A stretch of 64,000 bases of DNA, taken from contig NZ_FOUI01000003.1 in assembly GCF_900114825.1 (NCBI RefSeq), positions 62,001-126,000 of the forward strand, written 5' to 3'. Under the pieces are notes generated by a model. The model was not told where the DNA came from, did no database searches, and saw only the letters and a list, made by a program, of their open reading frames with translations. This DNA is from Halopseudomonas yangmingensis (GTDB lineage Bacteria > Pseudomonadota > Gammaproteobacteria > Pseudomonadales > Pseudomonadaceae). How positions within the stretch are numbered: position 1 is the stretch's first letter; every line of letters begins with the position of its first letter. This document shows, in pieces, positions 43,053 through 55,551 of this stretch. A program made the translations under genes and the position numbers.

Positions 43053-44015
43053 ATGCGTATGAGCAAGAGCCAGAAATACCTGGAGTTCGAACAGCCAATT
43101 GCCGACCTGCAGGCGAAGATCGAGGAGCTGCGGCTGGTCGGCAGTGACAACTCGCTCAACATCGGTGAAGAGATCAGCAAGCTGCAGGACAAGAGCCGGG
43201 CTCTGACTGAAAGCATCTTTGCCAATCTGAACAGCTGGCAAATCGCCCAGATGGCCCGGCACCCGCAGCGGCCCTATACACTGGATTACATCCAGCATAT
43301 TTTTACCGACTTCGAAGAGCTGCATGGTGATCGGCATTTTGCCGATGACGCGGCCATTGTCGGTGGTATTGCGCGTCTGGATGACCGCCCGGTAATGGTC
43401 ATTGGTCATCAGAAGGGGCGTGACGTCAAGGAGAAGGTACGTCGTAATTTCGGTATGCCCAAGCCCGAGGGCTATCGCAAGGCCTGCCGCTTGATGCAGA
43501 TGGCCGAGCGTTTCCGCATGCCGATCATCACCTTTATCGACACGCCCGGTGCTTATCCCGGCATTGATGCCGAGGAGCGTGGGCAAAGCGAGGCGATTGC
43601 CTGGAACCTGCAGGTGATGGCTCGGCTGAAAACCCCGATCATCTCCACAGTGATCGGTGAGGGCGGCTCCGGCGGGGCACTGGCGATCGGTGTCTGTGAC
43701 CGCCTGATGATGCTGCAATATTCCACCTATTCGGTCATTTCCCCGGAGGGTTGTGCCTCGATTCTCTGGAAAAAGGCCGACAAGGCTCCCGACGCCGCCG
43801 AAGCCATGGGTATGGCGGCGCCGCGTCTGAAGGAGCTGGGGCTGGTCGATCAACTGGTGCCCGAACCTCTGGGTGGTGCGCACCGGCATCCAAGGGATAC
43901 GGCGGCACGGATCAAGTCCGCGTTGCTTGAGCAGTTGGCCGAGCTTGACAGCTATGACGTTGACGGGCTGCTGGAGCAACGTTACGAGCGCCTGATGTCC
44001 TTTGGCACCGTCTGA
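43053..44015 (+). CDS. accA: Acetyl-CoA carboxylase carboxyltransferase alpha subunit
   Basis: With AccD it transfers CO2 from biotin to acetyl-CoA, the committed step of fatty-acid synthesis. The 320-aa product has [50 protein letters not shown] and [13 protein letters not shown]. The start could be 43053 or the ATG at 43059; each has a GGAT a few bases upstream. The 128-bp gap after dnaE (42925-43052) shows GC-rich partial repeats but no clear promoter. The 3' end overlaps tilS by 14 nt. Confidence 0.97.
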   Translation: MRMSKSQKYLEFEQPIADLQAKIEELRLVGSDNSLNIGEEISKLQDKSRALTESIFANLNSWQIAQMARHPQRPYTLDYIQHIFTDFEELHGDRHFADDAAIVGGIARLDDRPVMVIGHQKGRDVKEKVRRNFGMPKPEGYRKACRLMQMAERFRMPIITFIDTPGAYPGIDAEERGQSEAIAWNLQVMARLKTPIISTVIGEGGSGGALAIGVCDRLMMLQYSTYSVISPEGCASILWKKADKAPDAAEAMGMAAPRLKELGLVDQLVPEPLGGAHRHPRDTAARIKSALLEQLAELDSYDVDGLLEQRYERLMSFGTV

Positions 44016-45312
44016 CCCGTCCCTGTTGCGGGCGCTTCAGCACCAGCTGAGCGCCCACTCCGACGCCCCGGCGCTCTGGCTGGGGTTATCCGGCGGCCTT
44101 GACTCGATGCTGCTGCTGGATCTGCTGGCCGAACTGACCAGTACCTCGACATGCCCCCCCTTGCGCGCCATACATGTGCACCATGGCCTGCATCCGCTGG
44201 CTGACCAGTGGGCAGCGCTCTGTGTTCGCGCCTGTGCCCGATATGGCGTGCCATTACAGGTTGAACGGGTGGTTCTGGCAAGGCAGGCCTCTATTGAGGA
44301 GGCGGCACGGGACGCTCGCTATGCCGTCTATGAGCGTCTGCTCGGGCCAGGCGATCTGCTGTTGCTGGCTCAGCATGCCGATGATCAACTGGAGACCCTG
44401 ATCTTCCGTGCCTTGCGTGGTGCCGGCCTGCGCGGGCTGGCAGGCATGCCGCGTCAGCGTCCGTTGGGGCGGGGCCATTTGCTCAGACCCCTGCTGGATG
44501 TCAGCCGTGCCGAACTCGAAACAGCTGCACACCAGCGTAACCTTCAATGGGTTGAGGATCCGGCCAATGCCGATCCGCGTTTTGCGCGTAGCTGGCTGCG
44601 CCACACGGCCTTGCCGGCCTTGCGTCGGCAGTGGCCGCAGACCGACCGGAGCTTGTTACGACTGGCAGGGCACGTAGCTGAAGCAGGCGCGTTGTTGGAT
44701 GAATTGGCCGAGGCAGATATGGGTGCGCTGGCCCATGTTGATACCGACCCCTGGTTGAAGCAGTGGCCTGCGCTTCAATTGCCTGGACTGCGACGCTTGT
44801 CGGCGCCGCGCCAACGTAACCTGTTACGCGGTTGGTTGCTGGCTCAGGGGTGCCGTTTGCCGGACCAGCGTCATCTGCTGGCGTTGCAGCAGCAGTTTGA
44901 CCGGGGCTCTACAGCTGGGCTGCGCTGGGAAATCGACGATGCCTGTGTGCTGGGTGGAGTAGAGCAGTTGTGGCTGCTTCCGGCTGGTGGCATGCCGGCA
45001 GGTCAGTCAGAGCCATTGCCTGATGTGGCTGAGTTGCGGCTGTCAGGGGGTAATGGTCTGCTCAGGCAGTCAGGTGAACGTCCATCCGGCGAGTGGCAGA
45101 TACGCTATCGTACCGGGGGTGAACTTATCCGAATGGCCGGACGTCCGACGCAAACCCTCAAAAAACTGTTTCAGGAGGCGGGCATTCCAGCCTGGTTGCG
45201 GCCGGCGGTGCCGCTGATCCACTACCAGGGAGAACTGGTGAGTGTCGGTGGACGCTGGCAAGCGGCAAATGCACCGGCCAGCTGGTGCGTACACTGGTTT
45301 CCCGCTGGCTGA
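44002..45312 (+). CDS. tilS: tRNA(Ile)-lysidine synthase
   Basis: Modifies C34 of the CAU-anticodon tRNA-Ile to lysidine so that it reads AUA. The 436-aa product has the ATP-PPi motif [13 protein letters not shown] near residue 30, [13 protein letters not shown], and the C-terminal substrate-binding domain ([15 protein letters not shown]). The only sensible start is a TTG at 44002, inside the end of accA; later in-frame starts would cut the ATP site, so rare-codon initiation with coupling to accA is likely. Confidence 0.93.
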   Translation: MAPSDPSLLRALQHQLSAHSDAPALWLGLSGGLDSMLLLDLLAELTSTSTCPPLRAIHVHHGLHPLADQWAALCVRACARYGVPLQVERVVLARQASIEEAARDARYAVYERLLGPGDLLLLAQHADDQLETLIFRALRGAGLRGLAGMPRQRPLGRGHLLRPLLDVSRAELETAAHQRNLQWVEDPANADPRFARSWLRHTALPALRRQWPQTDRSLLRLAGHVAEAGALLDELAEADMGALAHVDTDPWLKQWPALQLPGLRRLSAPRQRNLLRGWLLAQGCRLPDQRHLLALQQQFDRGSTAGLRWEIDDACVLGGVEQLWLLPAGGMPAGQSEPLPDVAELRLSGGNGLLRQSGERPSGEWQIRYRTGGELIRMAGRPTQTLKKLFQEAGIPAWLRPAVPLIHYQGELVSVGGRWQAANAPASWCVHWFPAG

Positions 45313-45318
45313 CCTGGT

Positions 45319-45591
45319 TCAGGGCAGTTGCCAGGTGCTGCGATCGCTCCTGCTTGGCTCGGGGCCGAGGCTTTCATTGACCTGTTGCTCACAGGCCTGA
45401 TGGATATCACTGGCACCAAGATCGGAAGCCTTCAGGCAGTCGGCTATGGCGTTGTGTCGGGTGATCAGGTAGTTGATCCGTACTTCGGCGAAGTGACTGA
45501 TGTCGGGGCGCTTCAGCAGGCTATGACTGTGGACCATCTGGACGACGATCAGCGTGAGCACTATGGCGATGAGTATCCTTACGATATTCAT
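45319..45591 (-). CDS. Small predicted membrane-anchored or exported protein, unknown
   Basis: A 90-aa frame on the minus strand, convergent with tilS. It begins MNIVRILIAIVLTLIVVQMV, a hydrophobic segment like a signal anchor, then a polar domain with two cysteines (ADCLKAS, QACEQQV), His and Arg. I prefer the ATG at 45591, with AGGGA 9 bases upstream, to the ATG at 45600. I do not recognise the family. The N-terminal hydrophobic segment, plausible ribosome-binding site and lack of any overlapping gene support it as real. Confidence 0.6.
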   Translation of the reverse strand: MNIVRILIAIVLTLIVVQMVHSHSLLKRPDISHFAEVRINYLITRHNAIADCLKASDLGASDIHQACEQQVNESLGPEPSRSDRSTWQLP

Positions 45592-45729
45592 ACTACACAT
45601 TCCCTATGCATATGATGGCAAATTGTGGTCTTGTGCCGGTCTGTGGCAAAAAACCCTTTGACCATAACGTAAAGTACGGCGCATCGCCAGTATTTTGATG
45701 CCAGTGCCAGAACCCTTCATGGAGCCCTT

Positions 45730-46536
45730 ATGAGCCAGCCTTGTTCACAGGACGATATCGTTCTCTGCCAGCGCAGTGGCGCCACCTGCATTCTTACCCT
45801 GAACCGTCCGCAGCGGCGCAATGCGCTGGAAACCGCCACCTATCAGTTGATGAACCGCTATCTGGATGAGGCATTGGATGACCCGACGGTTGCTAACCTG
45901 GTGCTGCGTGGAGCCGGAGATTTCTTTTGTTCGGGCGGTGATTTGCTGGCACTGGAAACCCGGGCCGCGCTGGCGGTGGAGGAGCGCGCGGCGTTGATCG
46001 AACACCTGCATACGCTGGTACGGCGCCTGCGCTCATCGCCAAAGCCGGTGATTGCCGCCATCGAGGGTGGCGCGGCGGGTGCCGGTGCCTCGTTGGCGTT
46101 TGCCTGTGATCTGGTGGTGGCGGCGCGTGACAGCTATGTGTCGCTGGCCTACGTCAAGGCCGGGCTGGTTCCCGACGGCGGCGGTTCGGCATTTCTGGCA
46201 CTGTCGCTGCCGCATCAGCTGGCGGCGGAAATTGCCCTGTTTGGTGAGCGCCTGCCGATCGAACGGCTGGCAGCGGCAGGCGTGGTCAATCGTCTGGTGG
46301 AGCCGGGACAGGCACTGACAGTGGCCTTGCAGCTGGGTGAGCAGCTGGCAGGTGGCGCGCGGCAATCGCAGACGGCAATCCTTGAACTGCTCGACAGTGC
46401 CCAGCGTGAGGTCTTTGAGCGCCAGCTTGATCGTGAGCGCGACTTGATGGCGGTGGCGCTTGGTTCAGCCGAGGCGGCTGAGGGTATCGCGGCCTTCAAG
46501 GGCAAGCGCGCTCCGGATTTTGCCCGTTTGTATTGA
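45730..46536 (+). CDS. Enoyl-CoA hydratase/isomerase family protein
   Basis: A 268-aa crotonase-fold protein. It has the oxyanion-hole regions RRNALETATY and GAGDFFCSGGDLLAL, and the second in EGGAAGAGASLAFACDLVV. Where classic hydratases have an acidic residue and PGxGG, this has YVKAGLVPDGGGSAF, the PDGGG pattern of PaaG-like isomerases, so isomerase or hydratase activity are both possible. The 138-bp upstream gap has TTGACC (45658-45663) but no good -10. The pathway is unknown; a role in fatty or aromatic acid breakdown is inference. Confidence 0.88.
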   Translation: MSQPCSQDDIVLCQRSGATCILTLNRPQRRNALETATYQLMNRYLDEALDDPTVANLVLRGAGDFFCSGGDLLALETRAALAVEERAALIEHLHTLVRRLRSSPKPVIAAIEGGAAGAGASLAFACDLVVAARDSYVSLAYVKAGLVPDGGGSAFLALSLPHQLAAEIALFGERLPIERLAAAGVVNRLVEPGQALTVALQLGEQLAGGARQSQTAILELLDSAQREVFERQLDRERDLMAVALGSAEAAEGIAAFKGKRAPDFARLY

Positions 46537-46555
46537 TCGATGGTGGTGTTTCGGA

Positions 46556-46584
46556 TTGAGCAAGGCGGGGGGGTCTGGTATCCT
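46556..46584 (+). promoter_or_regulatory. Predicted pyrG promoter
   Basis: TTGAGC (46556-46561), 17 bp, TATCCT (46579-46584) with an upstream TGG as extended -10. It gives a leader of about 90 nt before the pyrG ATG. Confidence 0.7.
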
Positions 46585-46599
46585 GACGTCCCATCTTGA

Positions 46600-50502
<3,903 letters not shown>

Positions 50503-50509
50503 TGCCCCG

Positions 50510-50540
50510 GCCCCCTTGCAGCAGTGCGAGGGGGCATTCT
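50510..50540 (+). terminator. Possible terminator after eno
   Basis: GCCCCCTTGCA (50510-50520), GCAG loop, TGCGAGGGGGC (50525-50535; one T-G wobble), followed by ATTCT. The stem is strong but the T-tract is weak, so partial read-through into ftsB is likely. Confidence 0.65.
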
Positions 50541-50560
50541 GACCCCACAGGCACCCGACC

Positions 50561-50833
50561 GTGAAATGGCTCTGGATAGTCACGCTGGCCCTGCTGGCCG
50601 GCCTGCAGTATCGTCTGTGGATCGGCGAGGGCAGCCTTGCCCACGTGGCGCAGCTGAAACAGCAGATCGCCGAGCAGCGCCAGGAAAACGAGCAGCTCGA
50701 AGAGCGTAACCGGGTGCTGGCGGCGGAAGTCGTTGAACTCAAGCAGGGTCTGGAAACCGTTGAGGAGCGTGCCCGCCACGAGCTGGGGATGATCCGCGAT
50801 GGCGAGACGCTGTTCCAGCTGAGTAACGAATGA
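50561..50833 (+). CDS. ftsB: Cell division protein FtsB
   Basis: Bitopic divisome protein that, with FtsL and FtsQ, activates septal peptidoglycan synthesis. The 90-aa product has one N-terminal membrane helix (KWLWIVTLALLAGLQ), the family's YRLWIGEGS stretch, and a periplasmic coiled coil (about residues 28-70) rich in Gln/Glu. GTG start. It overlaps ispD by 4 nt. Confidence 0.94.
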   Translation: MKWLWIVTLALLAGLQYRLWIGEGSLAHVAQLKQQIAEQRQENEQLEERNRVLAAEVVELKQGLETVEERARHELGMIRDGETLFQLSNE

Positions 50834-51522
50834 GCCTGCCGTTCTGGGTGGTAATACCGGCGGCCGGGGTCGGCGCACGGATGGCCGCTGACCGTCCCAA
50901 ACAATACCTTGAGGTGGCCGGGCGCTGCCTGATCGAATATACCCTCGACTGCTTTCTCACGCATCCCGACCTGCGCGGGCTGGTGGTCTGTCTGGCTGCT
51001 GATGATCCCTACTGGCCGCAGTTGCCCTGTGCCAAGGATCCACGCATTCAGCGTGCCGCAGGCGGTGCCGAGCGTGCCGACTCAGTGCTTTCCGGTTTGC
51101 AGCGCCTGCGCGGGCTGGGCGCCGCCGAGCAGGACTGGGTGCTAGTACATGATGCGGCACGGCCGAATCTGGCGCACAGCGATCTGCAGCGCTTGCTGCA
51201 GCAGTTGGCTGAGGATCCGGTCGGAGGCCTGCTTGCGGTGCCGGTGCGCGACACCCTGAAGCGTGCCGGGGCCGATGGCCGGGTACTGGACACCCCGGAT
51301 CGCAGCTGCTTTTGGCAGGCTTTCACGCCACAGATGTTTCGTCTTGGCCCGTTGCAACAGGCGCTGTCCGCCGCCCTGGCCGCCGGTGTGCGGATTACCG
51401 ATGAAGCCAGTGCGCTGGAATGGACCGGGCAGTCACCGCGCCTGGTGGAAGGCCGGGCCGATAACCTGAAAATCACCCGTCCCGAGGATCTGCAGTGGTT
51501 TGCTGCCCTGCACGGGCAATGA
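50830..51522 (+). CDS. ispD: 2-C-methyl-D-erythritol 4-phosphate cytidylyltransferase
   Basis: Third step of the MEP pathway, downstream of Dxr (dxr is at 29726). The 230-aa product has VIPAAGVGARMAADRPKQYL and VHDAARPNL, typical of IspD. The next pathway gene, ispF, which is near ispD in many pseudomonads, is not here. Confidence 0.96.
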   Translation: MSLPFWVVIPAAGVGARMAADRPKQYLEVAGRCLIEYTLDCFLTHPDLRGLVVCLAADDPYWPQLPCAKDPRIQRAAGGAERADSVLSGLQRLRGLGAAEQDWVLVHDAARPNLAHSDLQRLLQQLAEDPVGGLLAVPVRDTLKRAGADGRVLDTPDRSCFWQAFTPQMFRLGPLQQALSAALAAGVRITDEASALEWTGQSPRLVEGRADNLKITRPEDLQWFAALHGQ

Positions 51523-51564
51523 ACGGGCTGCGGTCTCCTGTTTCTATCAGCCAGCGGAGGCAGC

Positions 51565-52743
51565 ATGACTGACAAGCCCGTATCCCCGGCCACCCGCTGC
51601 ATTCATCCGCAGGAGCCGCGTGACCCGCACGGCGCCCTGCGTTTGCCGCTCTACAACACCACCGCCTTCCGGCATGACAGTACCGCCGATCTGCTGGATG
51701 TGGTCGAGGGGCGAAAGCCCGGCTGCATCTATACCCGCTTTGGTGGCAATCCCAACATCGTCTCGGTTGAACAGACCCTGGCAGCGCTTGAGCAGGCCGA
51801 ACAGGGTGTGCTGTTCAGCGCCGGCATGGCGGCCATCAGCAGTCTGTTCTTTGCCCACGGCCAGCAGGGGGTGCTGTGTATCGGCGACCTGTACGGCGGC
51901 ACCCAGGACTTCCTGCAACGTCAGGGCGTTGCGCTGGGTATTCGCCACCGCCTGTTAGCCGCTGAACAGTTGGAGCAGCTTGAGCAGGTGCTGGCCGAGG
52001 GCTACCGGTTGGTGTACTTCGAGACACCGGCAAACCCGACCCTGGCGCTGCTGGACATTGCCGCTATCAGCCGCCGGGCGCAGGCCTGCGGCGCGTTGGT
52101 GGCGATCGACAATACCTTCGCCACACCGGTCAACCAGCAGCCACTGACCCTCGGCGCCGACCTGGTGCTGCACAGCGCCAGCAAGTACCTGGGCGGGCAC
52201 AGTGACCTGACCGCCGGTGTGGTGCTGGGACGCGCCGAACTGCTGGCGCCACTGGCCGACTGGCGTCGGGCGCTGGGCCAGATGCCGGCGCCCGAGACCG
52301 CCGTGCTGCTGGCGCGCAGCTTGAGTACCCTGGTGCCCAGGGTGCGTCTGCACAATGCCAATGCACTGGCCGTGGCCATGGCGCTGCAGGGTCACCCACG
52401 GATACGCCAGGTCTGCTATCCCGGACTTCCAGACTTCCCCGGGCATGCGCTGGCCTGCCGGCAGATGTCCGGTTTTGGCGGCATGCTGAGCATCGAATTG
52501 GAGAGTGGTGAAGCCGCGCGGCAAGTGGCCGAGGCGCTGCAGTTGTTCCTGCTGGCGCCGAGCCTGGGCGGCGTCGAGAGTCTGGTGACACAACCCTGTA
52601 CCACCAGCCACCATGATATGCCAGCCGATGAGCGCCGGCGCCGTGGCATCAGCGACGGTCTGTTGCGGCTGTCAGTTGGCCTTGAGGAGGCCGGTGATCT
52701 GATTGCCGACCTGCTGCAGGCGCTGCAGCAACTGGATGGCTGA
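51565..52743 (+). CDS. Trans-sulfuration-family PLP enzyme (Cys/Met metabolism)
   Basis: A 392-aa PLP enzyme of the cystathionine gamma-synthase/lyase family. It has LPLYNTTAFRHD, YTRFGGNPNIVSVE (phosphate-contacting Tyr/Arg region), IGDLYGGTQDF, and the PLP lysine in LHSASKYLGGHSDL. A strong GCGGAGG ribosome-binding site precedes the ATG. Which substrate it uses (O-succinylhomoserine, cystathionine or methionine) cannot be told from these motifs. It lies 42 bp after ispD but is unrelated in function. Confidence 0.88.
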   Translation: MTDKPVSPATRCIHPQEPRDPHGALRLPLYNTTAFRHDSTADLLDVVEGRKPGCIYTRFGGNPNIVSVEQTLAALEQAEQGVLFSAGMAAISSLFFAHGQQGVLCIGDLYGGTQDFLQRQGVALGIRHRLLAAEQLEQLEQVLAEGYRLVYFETPANPTLALLDIAAISRRAQACGALVAIDNTFATPVNQQPLTLGADLVLHSASKYLGGHSDLTAGVVLGRAELLAPLADWRRALGQMPAPETAVLLARSLSTLVPRVRLHNANALAVAMALQGHPRIRQVCYPGLPDFPGHALACRQMSGFGGMLSIELESGEAARQVAEALQLFLLAPSLGGVESLVTQPCTTSHHDMPADERRRRGISDGLLRLSVGLEEAGDLIADLLQALQQLDG

Positions 52744-52752
52744 GCGACAGCC

Positions 52753-54069
52753 TCAGCGCATCTCGAACAACTCGGCATGGAAGCGCCCGCGGCTGCCTTC
52801 GTCACGCAACTGCCGGCGCAGCAACTGGCCAAATCCGCTGGGGCCGCAGAACCAAAGACTGGCGGCTTGGCTGCCTGGCACCTGTTGCCGGATCGTCGGC
52901 AGGTCCAGCTTGGTCTGTAGCCGGGTATCCAGCACCTGCAATTGTACGCCAGCCTCTGTTGCCTGTTGCTGCAGTCTGTTGATAAAGCCCTGATCCGGCA
53001 TATTGGTGCAATAGAACAGCGTCACCTGACGCCCGTCGGGTTGCGCCGCCAGTGCCCGCAGACGGGCAATAAAGGGCACTATGCCAATGCCGCCGGCCAC
53101 CCAGACCTGTGTCGGGCAGTCGTCATTAAAGTCAAAGCAGCCATAGGGGCCTTCGACCACAGCCAGATCACCGTTACGCAGGCTGTCCGGCAATGTGTTG
53201 GTGTAATCCCCAAGACCCTTGATCAGAAAGCGCAGCTGGCCATCGCCTTGCCAGGCCGAGGCAATGCTGAATGGGTGCGGCCCTTCGGCCGGATCGAAGG
53301 TGACAAAGGCAAACTGCCCGGCGCGGTGTCCGTGCCAGTCACTCAGTAGCTGCAATGCCACTCCCAGCACTCGGTTGTCCGGGTGGTACTCGAGGTTCTC
53401 GATACGGGCCACAGCCCGCCGTCCCAGACCAATACGCCCACTCAGCGAAACCAGTGCAGCCAAGCTGCCGGTCAGCAACAGCCCGGCCAGCAGCAGGCCG
53501 ACCGGGGTGCTCCAGTAACTGAATTTGGCCAGCACCAGCGAATGCCAGACCAGTACCAGCCAGACCAGCCCGAGCAGCCGGTGCAGCCGGAAAAAGTGCC
53601 GGTAGGGAAAGCGCTTCCAGAGTGCCAGGGCTACCAGCAACAGCAGCGCATAGAAAGCCCACTCGCCAAGGCTTTCGGCCAACCCGCGCTGGCTGTTGAG
53701 CCAGCCATGCAGACCTTCCAGCTGCGTTTGTCCGTGGCGTTTCGGTGGCTCCAGCCAGCCCCAGCCGACTGCCCATTTCGGGCCCTTGGCCGCCAGCCAG
53801 TGCAACACCGAAAGCACCAGTGCGGCGATACCCAGCCATTTGTGCAGCCGGTACATGCGGTCCAGCCCACTCAGTGGCCGCTCCAGCCAGCGGGGCCGAA
53901 TTGCCAGCAGCAGCGCCGCGGCCATGCAGCTGAGTGCAAGCAGGCCGGTCAGCTGCACCACTGAACCACGCAGGGCAAAGAACCCCTGCCCCTGGATCTG
54001 CTCGAAGGGCAGCCAGAGCAACACAGGCAGGCCAATGATCAACCACAAGGACAAGCGAATAGCGCGCAT
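52753..54069 (-). CDS. Ferric-reductase-like membrane oxidoreductase with FAD/NAD(P) domains
   Basis: A 438-aa protein. The N-terminal half has about six membrane helices with paired histidines (YRLHKWLGIAALVLSVLHWL, FFRLHRLLGLVWLVLVWHSL), the heme-ligand pattern of the ferric-reductase/NOX family. The C-terminal half is a ferredoxin-reductase module: HRAGQFAFVTFDPAEGPHPFSIAS (FAD), VWVAGGIGIVPFIARLRAL (NAD(P)) and a terminal FCGPSGFG. It should move electrons from cytoplasmic NAD(P)H across the membrane to an unknown acceptor. No Fur box is seen upstream, so an iron role is not supported directly. Confidence 0.85.
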   Translation of the reverse strand: MRAIRLSLWLIIGLPVLLWLPFEQIQGQGFFALRGSVVQLTGLLALSCMAAALLLAIRPRWLERPLSGLDRMYRLHKWLGIAALVLSVLHWLAAKGPKWAVGWGWLEPPKRHGQTQLEGLHGWLNSQRGLAESLGEWAFYALLLLVALALWKRFPYRHFFRLHRLLGLVWLVLVWHSLVLAKFSYWSTPVGLLLAGLLLTGSLAALVSLSGRIGLGRRAVARIENLEYHPDNRVLGVALQLLSDWHGHRAGQFAFVTFDPAEGPHPFSIASAWQGDGQLRFLIKGLGDYTNTLPDSLRNGDLAVVEGPYGCFDFNDDCPTQVWVAGGIGIVPFIARLRALAAQPDGRQVTLFYCTNMPDQGFINRLQQQATEAGVQLQVLDTRLQTKLDLPTIRQQVPGSQAASLWFCGPSGFGQLLRRQLRDEGSRGRFHAELFEMR

Positions 54070-54130
54070 TGCAAGGCATCCATCAACAATGACCGGCTTG
54101 TATTGGACGGTTTTTTAACAGGACAGGCCA

Positions 54131-54142
54131 TGATGCGCATCA
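54131..54142. promoter_or_regulatory. 12-bp palindrome upstream of the ferric-reductase-like gene
   Basis: TGATGCGCATCA is a perfect palindrome 62 bp upstream of the minus-strand start codon. It could be an operator half-site pair; no matching regulator is recognised. Confidence 0.3.
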
Positions 54143-54186
54143 ATCCTGGCTTATCTGTCACCTAAAGGCCGTCAGACAGCATATGC

Positions 54187-55401
54187 TCAGAGGCTGCCCA
54201 GCAGCCGGTTAGCCCAGCTGGCCGAAACCAGATAGCTGTGATTGACCCGTTCCAGCAGACTGGCGGACAAACGGTTCGCCAGTCCCTGTTCGTGCGTTAG
54301 CACCAGCTTGAGGATCTTGCCCAGTTTGCCGGTTTGTTGCAGGACGGCAGTACGTATTTCGGCACTAAGCGATGCGCTCTGCAGCAAGCTTGGCAGATCA
54401 TCATCGAGCAGTTGGTCAAGCATCGAAAAAGCACCTACTGTGAACGCCGCATGTGGGTCTGCATCAGTCAACGAGCCGGCCAGGTCTTCACACATAGCGG
54501 CACGAATCAGCAGGTTCGGCAGCATCAGCAGGCTGGCGGGGCCGTTTTGGGCCAGCATCAGGGTAAGCACCAGGCTGCGAAGACGCAGAGTGCCGAGCAA
54601 TTGCAATGCCTGGCGAATGCTGGATATCTCCCGCGAGCGACGAAAGGCTGCCGAGTTGCTCAGACGCAGCAGGGAGATACAGAGTTGTGGATCTTGAACC
54701 AGCAGACGTTCCAGCTGTTGCAGATCGGGGGTTTCCTGATAGAGGGCGGATAGCAGCTGGATCTGGGCTGAGTGGTTGCTGGCGCGTTTGCGCTGGCTGT
54801 CTCCCTGAACCTGCGGGCGAGCGTAAAAATAGCCTTGAAACAGCGAGAAACCCAGATCGCGGCAACGCTCGAACAGCTCAGGCTGCTCAACTTTTTCTGC
54901 CAGCAGTGTGACGCCATGATCGCGGATTTCGGGAAGCCAGTTTTCCCAGCCTGGTTGCAGCATGTCGAGCTTGACGATATCGGCATGGGCCAGCAGGGGC
55001 CGGCTTTGATCATCCAGGCAGAAATCATCCAGCGCGATACGGAAGCCGGCGGTACGCAAGCGTTGCAGGGATTCCAGTAGCGGCTGGTCGACACTGATGT
55101 TTTCCAGCACCTCGATAACCAGCTGCTCGCTGCCGGCGGGTAGCAGGTCAGGGTCCAGCAGCCACTCACGGGGTGCATTGAAGTAAAGGTCACGTTGACC
55201 GACCAGCGCTTCCAGGCCGATTTCGTGGAATGCGGTATTCCAAACTCTGGCAGAGCTGGTAACGGGATTGTCAATAATCGCCTGGCTTGCACCGGCATGG
55301 CTGCGATACAGCATTTCGTCGGCCACATGCCGTAACTGTGCATCGCAGATAGGCTGCAGGGCAATGCAGTAGGCCGAATCGGGAGTATTACTGGTGTTCA
55401 T
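54187..55401 (-). CDS. HDOD-EAL (YuxH-type) signalling protein
   Basis: A 404-aa protein with an N-terminal EAL domain (about residues 12-200) and a C-terminal HDOD domain (about 205-395; RLLVQDPQLCISLLRLSNSA). Compared with active EAL enzymes, the key residues still seem present: Glu in DEMLYR, Asn in LYFNAPREW, Glu in IEVLEN, Asp-Asp in ALDDFC, Lys in IVKLDM, Glu in LLAEKVEQ, Gln in LFQGYFYARP. Family members are usually regulatory rather than catalytic. I chose the ATG at 55401; 55437 is an alternative. Its partner and output are unknown. Confidence 0.87.
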   Translation of the reverse strand: MNTSNTPDSAYCIALQPICDAQLRHVADEMLYRSHAGASQAIIDNPVTSSARVWNTAFHEIGLEALVGQRDLYFNAPREWLLDPDLLPAGSEQLVIEVLENISVDQPLLESLQRLRTAGFRIALDDFCLDDQSRPLLAHADIVKLDMLQPGWENWLPEIRDHGVTLLAEKVEQPELFERCRDLGFSLFQGYFYARPQVQGDSQRKRASNHSAQIQLLSALYQETPDLQQLERLLVQDPQLCISLLRLSNSAAFRRSREISSIRQALQLLGTLRLRSLVLTLMLAQNGPASLLMLPNLLIRAAMCEDLAGSLTDADPHAAFTVGAFSMLDQLLDDDLPSLLQSASLSAEIRTAVLQQTGKLGKILKLVLTHEQGLANRLSASLLERVNHSYLVSASWANRLLGSL

Positions 55402-55503
55402 AGAAATGCCCGCATCCGTCTGCTGGCCGGCCACCATGGCCCGCTCATCCCTGCGGCAATCATAGCAGTTTGTCCAGCAGCCGTAGTGAGTGCGTCAGAA
55501 TGC

Positions 55504-55540
55504 CACCCGGTGCCCTGATCCAAGGGGGTCAGGGCACCGG
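55504..55540. repeat. Long hairpin downstream of mscL
   Basis: CCGGTGCCCTGA (55507-55518) pairs perfectly with TCAGGGCACCGG (55529-55540), and the stem extends by three more pairs, one a wobble, leaving a 4-nt loop. It lies 12 bp past the mscL stop. No T-run follows on either strand, so it is at best an atypical terminator. Confidence 0.55.
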
Positions 55541-55551
55541 GGTTCTCTGGC

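Noticed and set aside
45658-45690. Possible promoter or fatty-acid regulator site before the enoyl-CoA hydratase gene
   Set aside because: TTGACC lacks a -10 at proper distance, and the GTAAAG and AAAC-like pieces do not form a PsrA or LiuR-type inverted repeat.
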